Assembly (NCBI GenBank): GCA_963745955.1
Contig: CAVUZI010000011.1
Span: forward strand, 1,240,001 to 1,304,000
Source of the DNA: Bog-756 sp963745955
GTDB lineage: Bacteria; Actinomycetota; Acidimicrobiia; Acidimicrobiales; RAAP-2
Length of the DNA: 64,000 nt
Direction: 5' to 3'
Shown here: positions 52,123 to 61,448 of the stretch, one piece after another
Layout: every line of letters begins with the position of its first letter
How positions within the stretch are numbered: the stretch's first letter is position 1
Notes under the pieces: model-generated
The model's input: the letters and a program-made list of their open reading frames with translations, nothing else
The model's database searches: none
Told to the model about the DNA's origin: nothing
Translations under genes and position numbers: made by a program

Positions 52123-52911
52123 ATGAACTCGCCGCGCCGGCCGAAGCGGAGTCGCGACGACCTCCACTCGCTTCTCATCGGAACGGGCCGCGCCATCCTC
52201 CGGGAGGAGGGACTCGGGACCGGCGCCGAGGCCCTCACCTTCAAGCGCGTGTTCGACCGGGTCGAGCGAGATACCGGGCTCCGACTGACCAATGCCTCGG
52301 TTATCCGCCGGGTCTGGGCGAACCAGGCCGACTATCAAGCCGAGGTGCTGATGGCCATCGCTGTCGATGCCGGAGGCTCCGAGGTCGACCGGACGCTCGA
52401 CGCGGTGGCCCCGGTCTTCGAAGGCCTCGACCTGTCCACGGACGAAGCCCGTTGGGCGGCCATGCGCGAGCTGTGCCGGGTGGCGGGAGGAGCCAACATC
52501 GAAGCACTCCGCACGTCCCCCAACTGGCCGTCCTGGATCGGTGTGTGGGCCTTGGCCACCGCCGGCGACCAGCCCAGACGCCGGCGACGCATCGACGCGG
52601 CCCTCTTCCAGGGATACGAGTCGGCCACCGACCGCTTCGAGCAGTCCTACCTGGTCATCTCGTCGTCCCTCGGGTTCCGGCTGCGCGAGACCCTGACCAT
52701 CCGTCAATTCGCCATCGCCGTCGGGGCACTGGCCGAAGGGTGCGCCCTGCGGAACCGGGTCGACGCATTGAACATGGAAGGGATCGTCCGTCCCACCGGG
52801 AGCGGTGGGCACGGACAGGACTGGACGCTGTTCGCCATCGGACTCGAAGCGCTCGTGCACCAGTTCCTCGAGCTCGACCCCGACTGGAGCCCGGCGGAGA
52901 CCGAAGGATGA
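52123..52911 (+). CDS. TetR-like transcriptional regulator
   Basis: 262 residues. The N-terminal region (DDLHSLLIGTGRAILREEG, TFKRVFDRVERDTG, TNASVIRRVWANQADYQAEVL) resembles a TetR helix-turn-helix with an extra turn, and the rest is helical. Confident family assignment would need a profile search. ATG 52123 lies shortly after another ATG (52116) in a different frame. Upstream of and same strand as the SDR, so likely its regulator. Confidence 0.7.
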   Translation: MNSPRRPKRSRDDLHSLLIGTGRAILREEGLGTGAEALTFKRVFDRVERDTGLRLTNASVIRRVWANQADYQAEVLMAIAVDAGGSEVDRTLDAVAPVFEGLDLSTDEARWAAMRELCRVAGGANIEALRTSPNWPSWIGVWALATAGDQPRRRRRIDAALFQGYESATDRFEQSYLVISSSLGFRLRETLTIRQFAIAVGALAEGCALRNRVDALNMEGIVRPTGSGGHGQDWTLFAIGLEALVHQFLELDPDWSPAETEG

Positions 52912-52954
52912 GGACGGCCGGTCCGCCGGAGGCCGCAGCAAGGGGGAGGGGCCG

Positions 52955-53795
52955 ATGAGCAGTCGCCCGGTGGCCTTCGTCACCGGGGCCAGCCGAGGGA
53001 TCGGCAAGGCCATCGCCGTGCACCTGGCCGCGGCCGGGTACGACGTGGCCATCGGCGCCCGGACACTGCACGAGGGGGAGGAGCGGGAGCACTCCTCCAC
53101 GGTGGCCGCGTCCAACACCCGGGCCCTTCCCGGCTCACTCGACTCGACCGCGGCCCTCATCGAGGGGGCGGGCTCACGGGCCCTCCCCGTCTACCTGGAC
53201 CTGCTCGATCGTGCATCCCTCGCACCCGCCGTCCATGCCGTCACCCGGGAGCTCGGTCCGATCGACGTGCTGGTCAACAACGGTCGCTATGTCGGGCCCG
53301 GTCACATGGACCGGGTTCTCGACACCCCGGTCGAGCTCTTGGACCGCCACCTCGAAGCGAACGTGATGGCGCCGGTCATCCTGGTCAAGCTGGTCCTGCC
53401 CCAGATGGTGGAACGGGGCGGAGGGCGTCGTCATCAACCTGGCGTCCAGCTCCGGAACCATGGACCCGCCGTCGCCCGCCGGAGCGGGGGGCTGGGGCCT
53501 CGGCTACGGCATGTCCAAGGGGGCCCTGCACCGGATGGCGGGCATCCTGGCCGTGGAGCTCGGCGACCGCGGGATCCGCGCCTACAACCTGAGCCCCGGC
53601 TTCATCGCCACCGAGCGCATCACCATCGACATGGCCGAGTTCGGGTTCGACGCCAGCGCCGGGGCTCCCCCTGATGTCGTGGGGGCCGTCGCCGCCTGGC
53701 TGGTCTCGGCTCCCGAGGCGCGGGAGCGGAACGGGGAGTGGGTCGAAGCCCAGGTGCTCTGCCGTCAGCTCGGGCTCCTGTCCGGTTGGCCATGA
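52955..53795 (+). CDS. Short-chain dehydrogenase/reductase, frameshifted
   Basis: The first half is an SDR: AFVTGASRGIGKAIAVHLA at about 7-25 and VLVNNGRYVG. After LPQMVERGGG (near 53423) an extra G in gagggcg breaks the frame. The second half (VVINLASSSGTMD, then GYGMSKGALHRMAGILAVEL with Tyr-x3-Lys, and LSPGFIATERI) continues in the next frame to 53795. Removing one G restores a complete enzyme of about 280 residues. GGGGGAGGGG precedes ATG 52955. Substrate unknown. Confidence 0.85.
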
Positions 53796-53828
53796 GAATC
53801 GACATCGACCGCTACTGTCACGAGCGGG

Positions 53829-54461
53829 ATGGGAGCGTCGTCGTCAACGAGGGAGATGCTGCTCGACGCGGCCTCGCTCCTCTTCGCCGAGCGGGGGATC
53901 GACAACGTCTCGATCGCCGAAATCGTCCGGACGGCCGGTCAGCGCAACTCGTCCGCCGTCCACTACCACTTCGGCAACCGTGACGAGGTACTGCGGGCGG
54001 TCCTGGCCCGTCACGTCCCGGCCATCGCCGACCGCCGCCGCGAGCTACTGGAGCGGGCCCGGGCCAGACCGACGACGGATGCGCGATCGGCGGCGGAGGC
54101 CATCGTCCGCCCCCTCACCGAGTTCGCCCAGCGGGGATGGCGGGAGCGGGCCTATCTGCAGATCGGCTCCGAGCTGAGCGGCGCCATCGACCGGGCCTCG
54201 CCCGGGATCCGCGAACTGATGACGGCGACGGTGGGCCAGGCGGCGTGGAAGGTACTGCGCCAGCGGTGCCCGGATGTTCCCGCCGACCTATGGCGCGAAC
54301 GGCGGGAGATCTGCATCGTGTTCATCGGACGAGCGGCCGCCGACCGGGCCCGATCGCTGGACGGTGGGGGACAAGGCGGTGTCCTGTCGGACGACCGGTT
54401 CGTCGACAATCTGGTCGACATGGTGATCGGCGCCATGACCGCGCCCCACCTCGGAGGCTGA
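53829..54461 (+). CDS. TetR family transcriptional regulator
   Basis: 210 residues. Classical TetR HTH: LDAASLLFAERGIDNVSIAEIVRTAGQRNSSAVHYHFGNRDEVLRAVL (in parts: LLFAERGIDNVSIAEIVRTA, then SAVHYHFGNRDEVL). The ligand domain is variable. It lies between the frameshifted SDR and the cyclase gene on the same strand, 12 bases before the cyclase, so probably in one operon with them and autoregulated. Confidence 0.93.
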   Translation: MGASSSTREMLLDAASLLFAERGIDNVSIAEIVRTAGQRNSSAVHYHFGNRDEVLRAVLARHVPAIADRRRELLERARARPTTDARSAAEAIVRPLTEFAQRGWRERAYLQIGSELSGAIDRASPGIRELMTATVGQAAWKVLRQRCPDVPADLWRERREICIVFIGRAAADRARSLDGGGQGGVLSDDRFVDNLVDMVIGAMTAPHLGG

Positions 54462-54473
54462 CAAGCTGGTGCC

Positions 54474-55410
54474 ATGGGTAGCGAGTACGAGGTACCGACC
54501 ACCGAGGACCTCGACCGGATGTTCGACTCGCTCAAGAACTGGGGCCGCTGGGGGGTCGGACGACCAGCGCGGTGCCCTCAACCACCTCACCGACGCCCGC
54601 CGCGCGACCGCGGTCGGTCTGGCGCGGACCGGCGAGTCGATCAGCCTGGCCCACGATCTCGCCACCGAGCCGCTTCCCGAGCATCCCCACCCCGTCCAAC
54701 ATCACATGCTCGCTTCCGGCGACGCCCGGGACTCCAGCGGCATCGCCGGCTACGAGGCCGCCCGCGACCACCTGGCCCTCGACGTGCACGGGCTCTGGAC
54801 CACCCATGTCGACGCCCTCTCCCACATGTTCGTACGCGGGGAGATGTTCGGCGGCCGGCCGGCCAGCGAGGTTCGCAGCGACGGGGCCCACTCCAATACG
54901 GTGCTGTCGATGGCCGACGGCGTCATCGGCCGCGGGGTCCTCCTGGACGTGCCCCGCACCCTCGGATGCGACTACCTGACGGCCGGCCAGGTGGTCACGG
55001 TGGGCGACCTCGAGGCGGCCGAGGCCGCCCAGGGGGTGCGGGTGGGCACCGGTGACGTGCTCCTCGTCAAGTGGGGCCGCGAGGCTCGGCGGGCCGCCAC
55101 CCGTGGATTCGACGGTTTCTCCGGCCTGCACTCGGAGTGCCTTCCCTGGTTGCAGGAGCGCGAGGTGGCCGTCCTCGGGAGCGACGGCATCTCCGATCCG
55201 ATGCCCTTCGTGGGTACGCCGGACTGGCCCTTCCCGGTGCACCAGATCGGGATCACGGCCATGGGGGTGCATCTGATCGACAACGTGAAGCTGGCCCAGT
55301 TGAGCGACCGGTGCGCCGCCGCCGGGCGCTGGGAGTTCCTCTTCACCATGGCTCCGTTGCGGATCGTCCGGGGCACCGGATGCCCGGTCAATCCGGTGGC
55401 CGTGCTGTGA
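54474..55410 (+). CDS. Cyclase family protein (kynurenine formamidase-like), frameshifted
   Basis: Cyclase-fold metal-dependent hydrolase. The N-terminus is MGSEYEVPTTEDLDRMF. Near 54552 a run of Gs in tggggggtcgg breaks the frame, and the rest (SDDQRGALNHLTDARR, the metal-binding HGLWTTHVDALSHMF, LLDVPRTLG, VLLVKWGRE, QIGITAMGVHLIDN) continues in another frame to 55410. Dropping or adding Gs in that run restores the protein of about 310 residues. Its stop overlaps the next gene by 4 bases. Confidence 0.85.
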
Positions 55411-55797
55411 CCTCCCACGACGACATCCGCCAGCTCATGCAGCGATACGCCCGGGCCGTGGACGATCGCGACATCGGGGGACTGGCCTCGCTCTTCCACC
55501 CCGACGCCCGGATCGCCGGTACCCGGGCGGAGCAGTCGCTCGAGGAGTGGCTCGAGACCATGCGGGCGCCTCGCTCCTTTCCTACCAGCATGCACTTCCT
55601 CGGCGAGCCCCTCATCGCAGACGGCGGAGCGGGTCGAGGCCGAGGTCGACACCTATGCGGTGGTCTACCAACTCGGCGATCCGGCCGCCGGACAGGGCGA
55701 CCTCACCCTGGGCATGCGCTACCGCGATCAGGTGGTACTCGAGCAGGGCCGGTGGGTGTTCAAGCGGCGGTCCTCGACCGTGGTGTGGATGCGCTGA
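55407..55797 (+). CDS. SnoaL-like / NTF2-fold protein, frameshifted
   Basis: GTG 55407 overlaps the cyclase stop (GTGA). The N-terminal half is typical of SnoaL_4 (DIRQLMQRYARAVDDRDIGGLASLFHPDA, in parts: MQRYARAVDDRD, then ASLFHPDARI). Near 55621-55626 the frame slips. The end (ERVEAEVDTYAVVYQLGD and WVFKRRSSTVVWM) is in the next frame to 55797. One base too many restores about 130 residues. Likely an isomerase or dehydratase-type partner of the cyclase. Confidence 0.75.
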
Positions 55798-55825
55798 CGG
55801 CCGGGCCCCGGACGGGCCGGAGCAC

Positions 55826-57523
55826 TCAACTCGCCGGGGTGCGGATGAGCCGGCCCGGCGTCGCCCCGGTGGGCTCGCCGTCCCGGATGGTGACCTGTCC
55901 GTTGACCAGGGTGGCGAGGAAGCCCTGGGATCGCTGCTCCAGACGACGACCACCGGCAGGCAGGTCGTCCACCAGTTCGGGGACGGAGGGCCCGACGGTG
56001 TCCGGGTCGAAGACGTTGATGTCCGCCACCATGCCGGCCCGCAAGAGCCCGCGGTCGGCGAACCCCCAGGCCATGGCCGGGGCGAGGGTGATCATGCGGA
56101 CCGCCTCCTCCAGCGTGAACTCCTGTCGGTCGCGCACCCAGTACCCGAGCAGATGGGTGTGGATCGAAGAGTCGGCGATCTGGCTGAGATGGGCGCCGGA
56201 GTCGGAGAAGGTCATCACCGCCCGCGGGTGACGGAGGGCCCGGAGCAGCACGTCCTCGTCCTGCGGGTAGCGGCTCGGCTGGATGAAGAGCTGGTTCCCT
56301 CCGGATGCCACGCATAGGTCGATCATGGCCTCGGCCGGGTGCACGCCCCGGGCGCGGGCGACATCGGCGACCGTCGGGTTGGGCGGGAGTCCGTGTTCGT
56401 AGACCCTGATGCCGTCGAAGTCCGGAGGCCGGGCCTGGGCCCCGACACCGGTCCAGTGCCCGTAGTCGGCGTTGACGGCGGCGTCGACGTAGGGGCGGCG
56501 CCGCTCGCCGTCCGCCAGGATCTGCACCTGTTCGTCGACCGTCAGGGCCCGGAGGTCGTGCCATGCGGGGAGGAGGTCGAAGGGCAGCTTCGTCTTGAGC
56601 GACAGCAGGACGGAGATGCCCCGGCAGTGGGTCTGGGCGATCATCCTGGCCCCGGCGGTGGCGGCATCGTCGAGGAAGTCGAGGAGAAAGCCCGATGACC
56701 GGGTGGCCACCATCCCGAATGTCATGGGCACCCGGCTGTCGGATCCGAGTCGCTTCATCCGGTCGAGGGCCGCCCGGCGCACCTCGGGGTCGGGAGCGGA
56801 CATGCCGGCGTCGGCGCCTTCGAAGATGCCGGTTCCGAGGGTGCTCATGACGCCGACCAGCCGGACCACCTCGTCCCACGAGGCAAGCCTCGAGGCGACC
56901 GGCCGGTTGTCGGAGGTCTCGTGGTGCTCGGTGCGCGAGGTGGTGAAGCCGATGGCACCGGCCCGGAGCGAGTCGGCCAGCTGGCCCTCCATGGCCGCCA
57001 GGTCGTCGTCAGTGGCCTCCCCTTCGAAGGCCCGTTCGCCCATGGCCCACGTGCGCAGGGCCGAATGCCCGATGTTGGCCGCGAAGTTGATGCCCTTTCG
57101 CAGCCGGTCGACGGCATCGAGGTACTCGGGGAACGTCTCGAAGCTCCAGTCGATGCCGGCGGCCAGCGCGGCCGGGTCCATGTCCTCGGCCCGTTCGAGA
57201 TTGCGGACCACGAGCGCCCGCTGGTCGCGGCGCACCGGGGCCAGCGTGAAGCCGCAGTTACCCATCACCGCGGAGGTCACGCCGTGCCAGCAGGAACTGG
57301 AGCCGGTGGCGTCCCAGAAGACCTGGGCGTCCATATGGGTGTGCCCGTCGATGAAACCGGGGGTGACCACGTGACCCTCGGCGTCGATCTCGTGGGCTCC
57401 CCGCTCGTGGATCCGGCCGACCGCGCCGATCCGGCCGTCGACGATGCCCACGTCGGACCGGAAGGATCCGAGGCCCGATCCGTCGACGACGGTTCCGTTC
57501 CGGATCACGATGTCATAGGGCAT
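55826..57523 (-). CDS. N-acyl-D-amino-acid deacylase family amidohydrolase
   Basis: 565 residues from ATG 57523. Amidohydrolase_3 pattern: MPYDIVIRNGTVVDGSG, TPGFIDGHTHMDAQVFWD with metal ligands His61 and His63, GVTSAVMGNCGFTLAP, IGHSALRTWAMG, THCRGISVLL and the C-terminal SDSGAHLSQIADSS with the metal Asp. Substrates are probably N-acyl-D-amino acids or related amides, unproven. It is divergent from the other amidohydrolase (57569) with 45 bases between. Confidence 0.88.
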   Translation of the reverse strand: MPYDIVIRNGTVVDGSGLGSFRSDVGIVDGRIGAVGRIHERGAHEIDAEGHVVTPGFIDGHTHMDAQVFWDATGSSSCWHGVTSAVMGNCGFTLAPVRRDQRALVVRNLERAEDMDPAALAAGIDWSFETFPEYLDAVDRLRKGINFAANIGHSALRTWAMGERAFEGEATDDDLAAMEGQLADSLRAGAIGFTTSRTEHHETSDNRPVASRLASWDEVVRLVGVMSTLGTGIFEGADAGMSAPDPEVRRAALDRMKRLGSDSRVPMTFGMVATRSSGFLLDFLDDAATAGARMIAQTHCRGISVLLSLKTKLPFDLLPAWHDLRALTVDEQVQILADGERRRPYVDAAVNADYGHWTGVGAQARPPDFDGIRVYEHGLPPNPTVADVARARGVHPAEAMIDLCVASGGNQLFIQPSRYPQDEDVLLRALRHPRAVMTFSDSGAHLSQIADSSIHTHLLGYWVRDRQEFTLEEAVRMITLAPAMAWGFADRGLLRAGMVADINVFDPDTVGPSVPELVDDLPAGGRRLEQRSQGFLATLVNGQVTIRDGEPTGATPGRLIRTPAS

Positions 57524-57568
57524 GGCACGACTTTCGCTGGCGGCGGTTAATGCGCATAGATTAGACGT

Positions 57569-58999
57569 GTGAGCTCGTCGTCCGAGATCCATCGGCACCT
57601 GACCCATCCGGTCGTCGACATCGACGGGCACATGGCCGAGTTCTTCCCTGCACTGGCGCCGTATCTCGAGCGCGAGGGCCTGTCCCTCGACCACCCCGCG
57701 TTGGCCCGCCTGGCCCCGCCCTACGGTGGCACCGACCGCACCTGGCACGGGCAGACGCCCGAGGAGCGGGCCGCCACCCGCACCCCCCGCGAGCCGTGGT
57801 GGAGCGCACCGGCGGGCCGGACCCTCGATCTGGCCACCGCCCTGTTCCCCGAGCTGTTGTACGAACGGCTGGACGAGCTCGGCATCGACTTCGGCGTGGT
57901 GTACCCGAGCCTCGGCCTGGTCTTCCTCCACACTCCGGACGAGCGTTACCGGCGCGGCACCTGCCGGGCCCTCAACCGGGCCAACGCCGCCACCTTCGCC
58001 TCCCTGGCCGACCGGCTGGCCCCGGTGGCGGCCATTCCCATGCACACCCCCGAGGAGGCGGTGGAGGAGCTCGAATTCGCGGTGGGCGAGCTCGGGTTCA
58101 AAGCGGTGGTCTGCGCCGGGTACGTGCAACGTCCCTTCGCCGCGCTGGACGGGAAGGATCCCGACGTGTCGAGGTACGCCTTCTGGCTCGATCAGTTCGG
58201 GATCGACTCGGCCTACGACTACGACCCGGTGTGGTCCAAGGCCGAAGAGCTCGGCGTGTCGATCGCCTTCCATTCCGGTTTCATCGGGATGACCCCGTAC
58301 CGGTCGATCTCGAACTACGTGTTCAACCACCTGTCCATGCTGGCCGAGGGCCAGCAGTCATTGGCCAAGTCACTGTTCCTGGGCGGGGTCACCCGCCGAT
58401 TCCCGGACATGAACTTCGCCTTCCTGGAGGGCGGGGTGGCCTGGGCTGCCGCCCTCTACTGCGACCTCATCGGCCACTGGGAGAAGCGCAATCTGGCGGC
58501 TCTCCGGGCCAATCTCGACCCGGCCCTCGTCGACCGGTCACTGATGGGTGCGATGGTGGCGAAGTACGCCCCCGACGCACTCGGCTACCGGGGGCCGCTG
58601 ACCCGGCGGCCGGTGGAGGCCGAGGACACCCTGGACGAGTGGGCCGCGTGCGGCATCGAGAAGGCCGAGGACATCAAGGCGCTCTTCGTCGACCGTTTCT
58701 TCTTCGGATGCGAGGCCGACGATCCGTTGACCTCGATGGCCTTCAACACCCGGATCAACCCGTTCGGCGCCGAGCTGCAGGCGATGATGGGGTCGGACAT
58801 CGCCCACTGGGACGTCCCCGACATGGCCGACGTGCTGGCCGAGGCGTGGGAGATGGTCGAGCACGGGTGGATCGCCGAGGCGGACTTCGAAAAGTTCACG
58901 TTCACCAATCCGGTCCGGTTCTACACCGGCACCAATCCCGACTTCTTCAGAGGGACGAGGGTCGAGTCGGCCGTCGACCGGCTGCTCGCCGGAGACTGA
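57569..58999 (+). CDS. Amidohydrolase family protein (TIM-barrel, ACMSD-like)
   Basis: 476 residues from GTG 57569. VVDIDGHMAEFFPAL replaces the usual D-x-H-x-H start with D-x-D-x-H. FHSGFIG and HFMSD-like FVFNHLSMLAEGQ, MNFAFLEGGVAW and SDIAHWDVPDM agree with the amidohydrolase_2 family, which includes decarboxylases and hydrolases of ring-cleavage products. The enzyme acts on an unknown substrate. Followed one base later by the second deacylase-like gene. Confidence 0.86.
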   Translation: MSSSSEIHRHLTHPVVDIDGHMAEFFPALAPYLEREGLSLDHPALARLAPPYGGTDRTWHGQTPEERAATRTPREPWWSAPAGRTLDLATALFPELLYERLDELGIDFGVVYPSLGLVFLHTPDERYRRGTCRALNRANAATFASLADRLAPVAAIPMHTPEEAVEELEFAVGELGFKAVVCAGYVQRPFAALDGKDPDVSRYAFWLDQFGIDSAYDYDPVWSKAEELGVSIAFHSGFIGMTPYRSISNYVFNHLSMLAEGQQSLAKSLFLGGVTRRFPDMNFAFLEGGVAWAAALYCDLIGHWEKRNLAALRANLDPALVDRSLMGAMVAKYAPDALGYRGPLTRRPVEAEDTLDEWAACGIEKAEDIKALFVDRFFFGCEADDPLTSMAFNTRINPFGAELQAMMGSDIAHWDVPDMADVLAEAWEMVEHGWIAEADFEKFTFTNPVRFYTGTNPDFFRGTRVESAVDRLLAGD

Positions 59000-59000
59000 C

Positions 59001-60713
59001 GTGCTCGATCTCGTGCTCCGTGGCGGCACCGTGGTCGACGGCACCGGGTCCGCACCCGTGGTGGCCGACGTCGGCATCCGCAACGGGAGGATCGCGGCCC
59101 TCGGACCCGCCGACGAACCGGCCCGGACGACGCTCGACGTGAGCGGCAGGATCGTCTGTCCCGGCTTCATCGATATCCACACCCACTACGACGCCCAGCT
59201 CCTGTGGGATCCGACGGCCAGTCCCTCGGTCCTCCACGGTGTGACCACGGTGCTGGGCGGGAACTGCGGGTTCTCGATCGCCCCGCTCCGGGCCGGCGAC
59301 GCCGGGTACATCCGGCGAATGATGGCGGTGGTCGAGGGGATCCCGCTCGAGGCGCTGGAGAGCGGGGGCGCCTGGGAGTGGACGTCGTTCGGGCAGTACC
59401 TGGACCGCATCGACGTCGGCCTGGCCGTCAATGCCGGTTTCCTGGTCGGCCATTCGACGGTCCGGCGGGCGGTGATGGGCGAGGCGGCCACAGAGGATGC
59501 GGCCACCCCCGACCAGCTCGATGCCATGGTTCGGCTCGTCGGCGAGTCGGTGGCCGGGGGCGCACTCGGGTTCTCCTCGTCGCTCGGAGAAGGCCATGTC
59601 GACGGGAACGGCCGCCCGGTTCCCTCCCGGGTGGCCTCCGCCGGGGAGCTGGTCGCCCTGGCCGGTGCGGTGCGGGACCATCCCGGCACCACCCTCGAGT
59701 TCATCCCGACGGTGGGGCCGATCCCCCCGGAGCGGATGGAGTTGATGGCCGACATGTCCCTGGCCGCCGACAGGCCCCTCAACTGGAACCTCCTCGGCAG
59801 CCTGGCCTCCGAGGAGATCTACCAACAACAGCTCGAGGCGTCCGACCTGGCTGCGGCCAGGGGTGCCCACGTGGTCGCCCTGGCCCTGCCCGACATGATG
59901 CGGATGCGGTCGACCACCCTGCTGTCGGGCCTGCCCGGCTGGCGGGACGTCCTCGCCCTCGACCGGGCGCACCGGGTGGCTGCGGCGGCCGACCCGGCGA
60001 CGAGGGCCGCGCTGCGGTCGGCCGCCGAGGCGGTGGCGGCCAGAGCCATGGGTGTGCTGTCCGACTTCCGTCTCATGGAGGTGGCCGATCCCGGGTCGAT
60101 GTGGGTCGGCCGATCGCTGGGCGAGATCGCCGCTTCCAAGGGCACCGACGTCGTCGACGTCCTCATCGACACCGTCCTGGTCGATGGCCTCACCTTGTTC
60201 GTGGTCCTCCCCTCGCTCACGCCTTCCCTGGGTCGCACCGATGAGGGCTGGGCGGCCCGGGTGGCGGTCTGGAAGGACAGGCGGGTCATGTTGGGGGGCT
60301 CGGATGCCGGTGCCCACGTCGATCTGATGTGCCACGCCAACTACCCGACCGTCGTACTCGGCGAAGTGGTCCGTGACCGCGGCCTGCTCTCGTTGGAGGA
60401 GGCGGTGGAGATGATGACCGACCGCCCGGCCCGGCACTACGGGTTGCGCCACCGGGGCCGGATCGCCGACGGTTTCCATGCCGATCTGGTGGTGTTCGAT
60501 GCCGACGAGGTGGGAACGCGGCCGGCGACGGTTGTCCACGATCTGCCGGGAGGAGGCGAACGGCTCCACGCGGCCTCCCGCGGTATCGACCACGTCTTCG
60601 TCGGCGGGAGTGAGGTGGTTGCGGACGGTGCGGTGACGGACGAGCGCCCGGGCCGCGTGCTGCGTTCCGGGCGCGACACCGAGACGGTGTCCCTGGCCGA
60701 TGTCACGCCGTAG
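59001..60713 (+). CDS. N-acyl-D-amino-acid deacylase family amidohydrolase, second copy
   Basis: 570 residues from GTG 59001, one base after the preceding stop. LVLRGGTVVDGTGSAPV, CPGFIDIHTHYDAQLLWD with metal His60 and His62, GVTTVLGGNCGFSIAP, the FIPTVGPI strand and GGSDAGAHVDLMCHANYPT with the metal Asp. It belongs to the same family as the gene at 55826, but is not closely similar. The last 11 bases overlap the end of the convergent SDR gene. Confidence 0.88.
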   Translation: MLDLVLRGGTVVDGTGSAPVVADVGIRNGRIAALGPADEPARTTLDVSGRIVCPGFIDIHTHYDAQLLWDPTASPSVLHGVTTVLGGNCGFSIAPLRAGDAGYIRRMMAVVEGIPLEALESGGAWEWTSFGQYLDRIDVGLAVNAGFLVGHSTVRRAVMGEAATEDAATPDQLDAMVRLVGESVAGGALGFSSSLGEGHVDGNGRPVPSRVASAGELVALAGAVRDHPGTTLEFIPTVGPIPPERMELMADMSLAADRPLNWNLLGSLASEEIYQQQLEASDLAAARGAHVVALALPDMMRMRSTTLLSGLPGWRDVLALDRAHRVAAAADPATRAALRSAAEAVAARAMGVLSDFRLMEVADPGSMWVGRSLGEIAASKGTDVVDVLIDTVLVDGLTLFVVLPSLTPSLGRTDEGWAARVAVWKDRRVMLGGSDAGAHVDLMCHANYPTVVLGEVVRDRGLLSLEEAVEMMTDRPARHYGLRHRGRIADGFHADLVVFDADEVGTRPATVVHDLPGGGERLHAASRGIDHVFVGGSEVVADGAVTDERPGRVLRSGRDTETVSLADVTP

Positions 60714-61410
60714 CGGCACCGTCGATGACGAGGGTCGTCCCACTGATGGTGGCGGCTTCCCCGGAGGCGAGGTAGGCGACCGCCGCGGCCACCTCTGCGG
60801 GCTCGATGAGGCGTCCCATGGGCGACGCCGCCCGGGCGAAGAGCGACATGTCCGCCCCCTCGGGTATCTCGAACCCGCGCAGGAACGGGGTGTCCACCGA
60901 GGCCGGGCACACCGCGTTGACCCGGACGCCGGCCTTGGCCAGTTCGATGGCCATCGACTTGGTGAGCATGATGACCCCGCCCTTCGACGCGCAGTAGGCG
61001 GCGTTGTAGGGCGTCGCCCGCAGGCCGGCCACCGAACCCATGTTCACGATCACCCCGGTGGACGCCACCAGGGCGGGCAGCGCACTCTGCGACAGCAGGA
61101 AGGTGCCGGTGAGGTTGACGTCGATCACCTCCCGCCATTGGTCGGGCTCCAGGTCACCGATGGCCCGGGCCAGACCGATGCCGGCCACGTTGGCCAGCAC
61201 GTCGAGGTGCCCGTGGCGATGGAGCACCGCCGCCACCGCCGCCGCGCACGATTCCTCGTCCCTCACGTCGCAGGTGAGTCCATCGGCCATGGCCCGGATG
61301 TCGCACCCGACGACCGTGGCCCCCTCTGCGGACAGTCGCTCGACCACCGCGGCGCCGATCCCGCTCGCCGCACCCGAGACCAGCGCCACCTTCCCGTCGA
61401 ATCGTGCCAT
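60703..61410 (-). CDS. Short-chain dehydrogenase/reductase
   Basis: 235 residues from ATG 61410. SGAASGIGAAVVERL cofactor loop at about 12-26, DVLANVAGIG, NMGSVAG and YCASKGGVIMLTKSM with Tyr-x3-Lys, VNAVCPASVDTPF. Substrate unknown. Its 3' end overlaps the convergent deacylase gene by 11 bases. Divergent from the frameshifted SDR at 61449. Confidence 0.92.
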   Translation of the reverse strand: MARFDGKVALVSGAASGIGAAVVERLSAEGATVVGCDIRAMADGLTCDVRDEESCAAAVAAVLHRHGHLDVLANVAGIGLARAIGDLEPDQWREVIDVNLTGTFLLSQSALPALVASTGVIVNMGSVAGLRATPYNAAYCASKGGVIMLTKSMAIELAKAGVRVNAVCPASVDTPFLRGFEIPEGADMSLFARAASPMGRLIEPAEVAAAVAYLASGEAATISGTTLVIDGAATA

Positions 61411-61448
61411 GCGCTGAAACGTAGTGGCTGCCGCACGCGCCCAGTACC

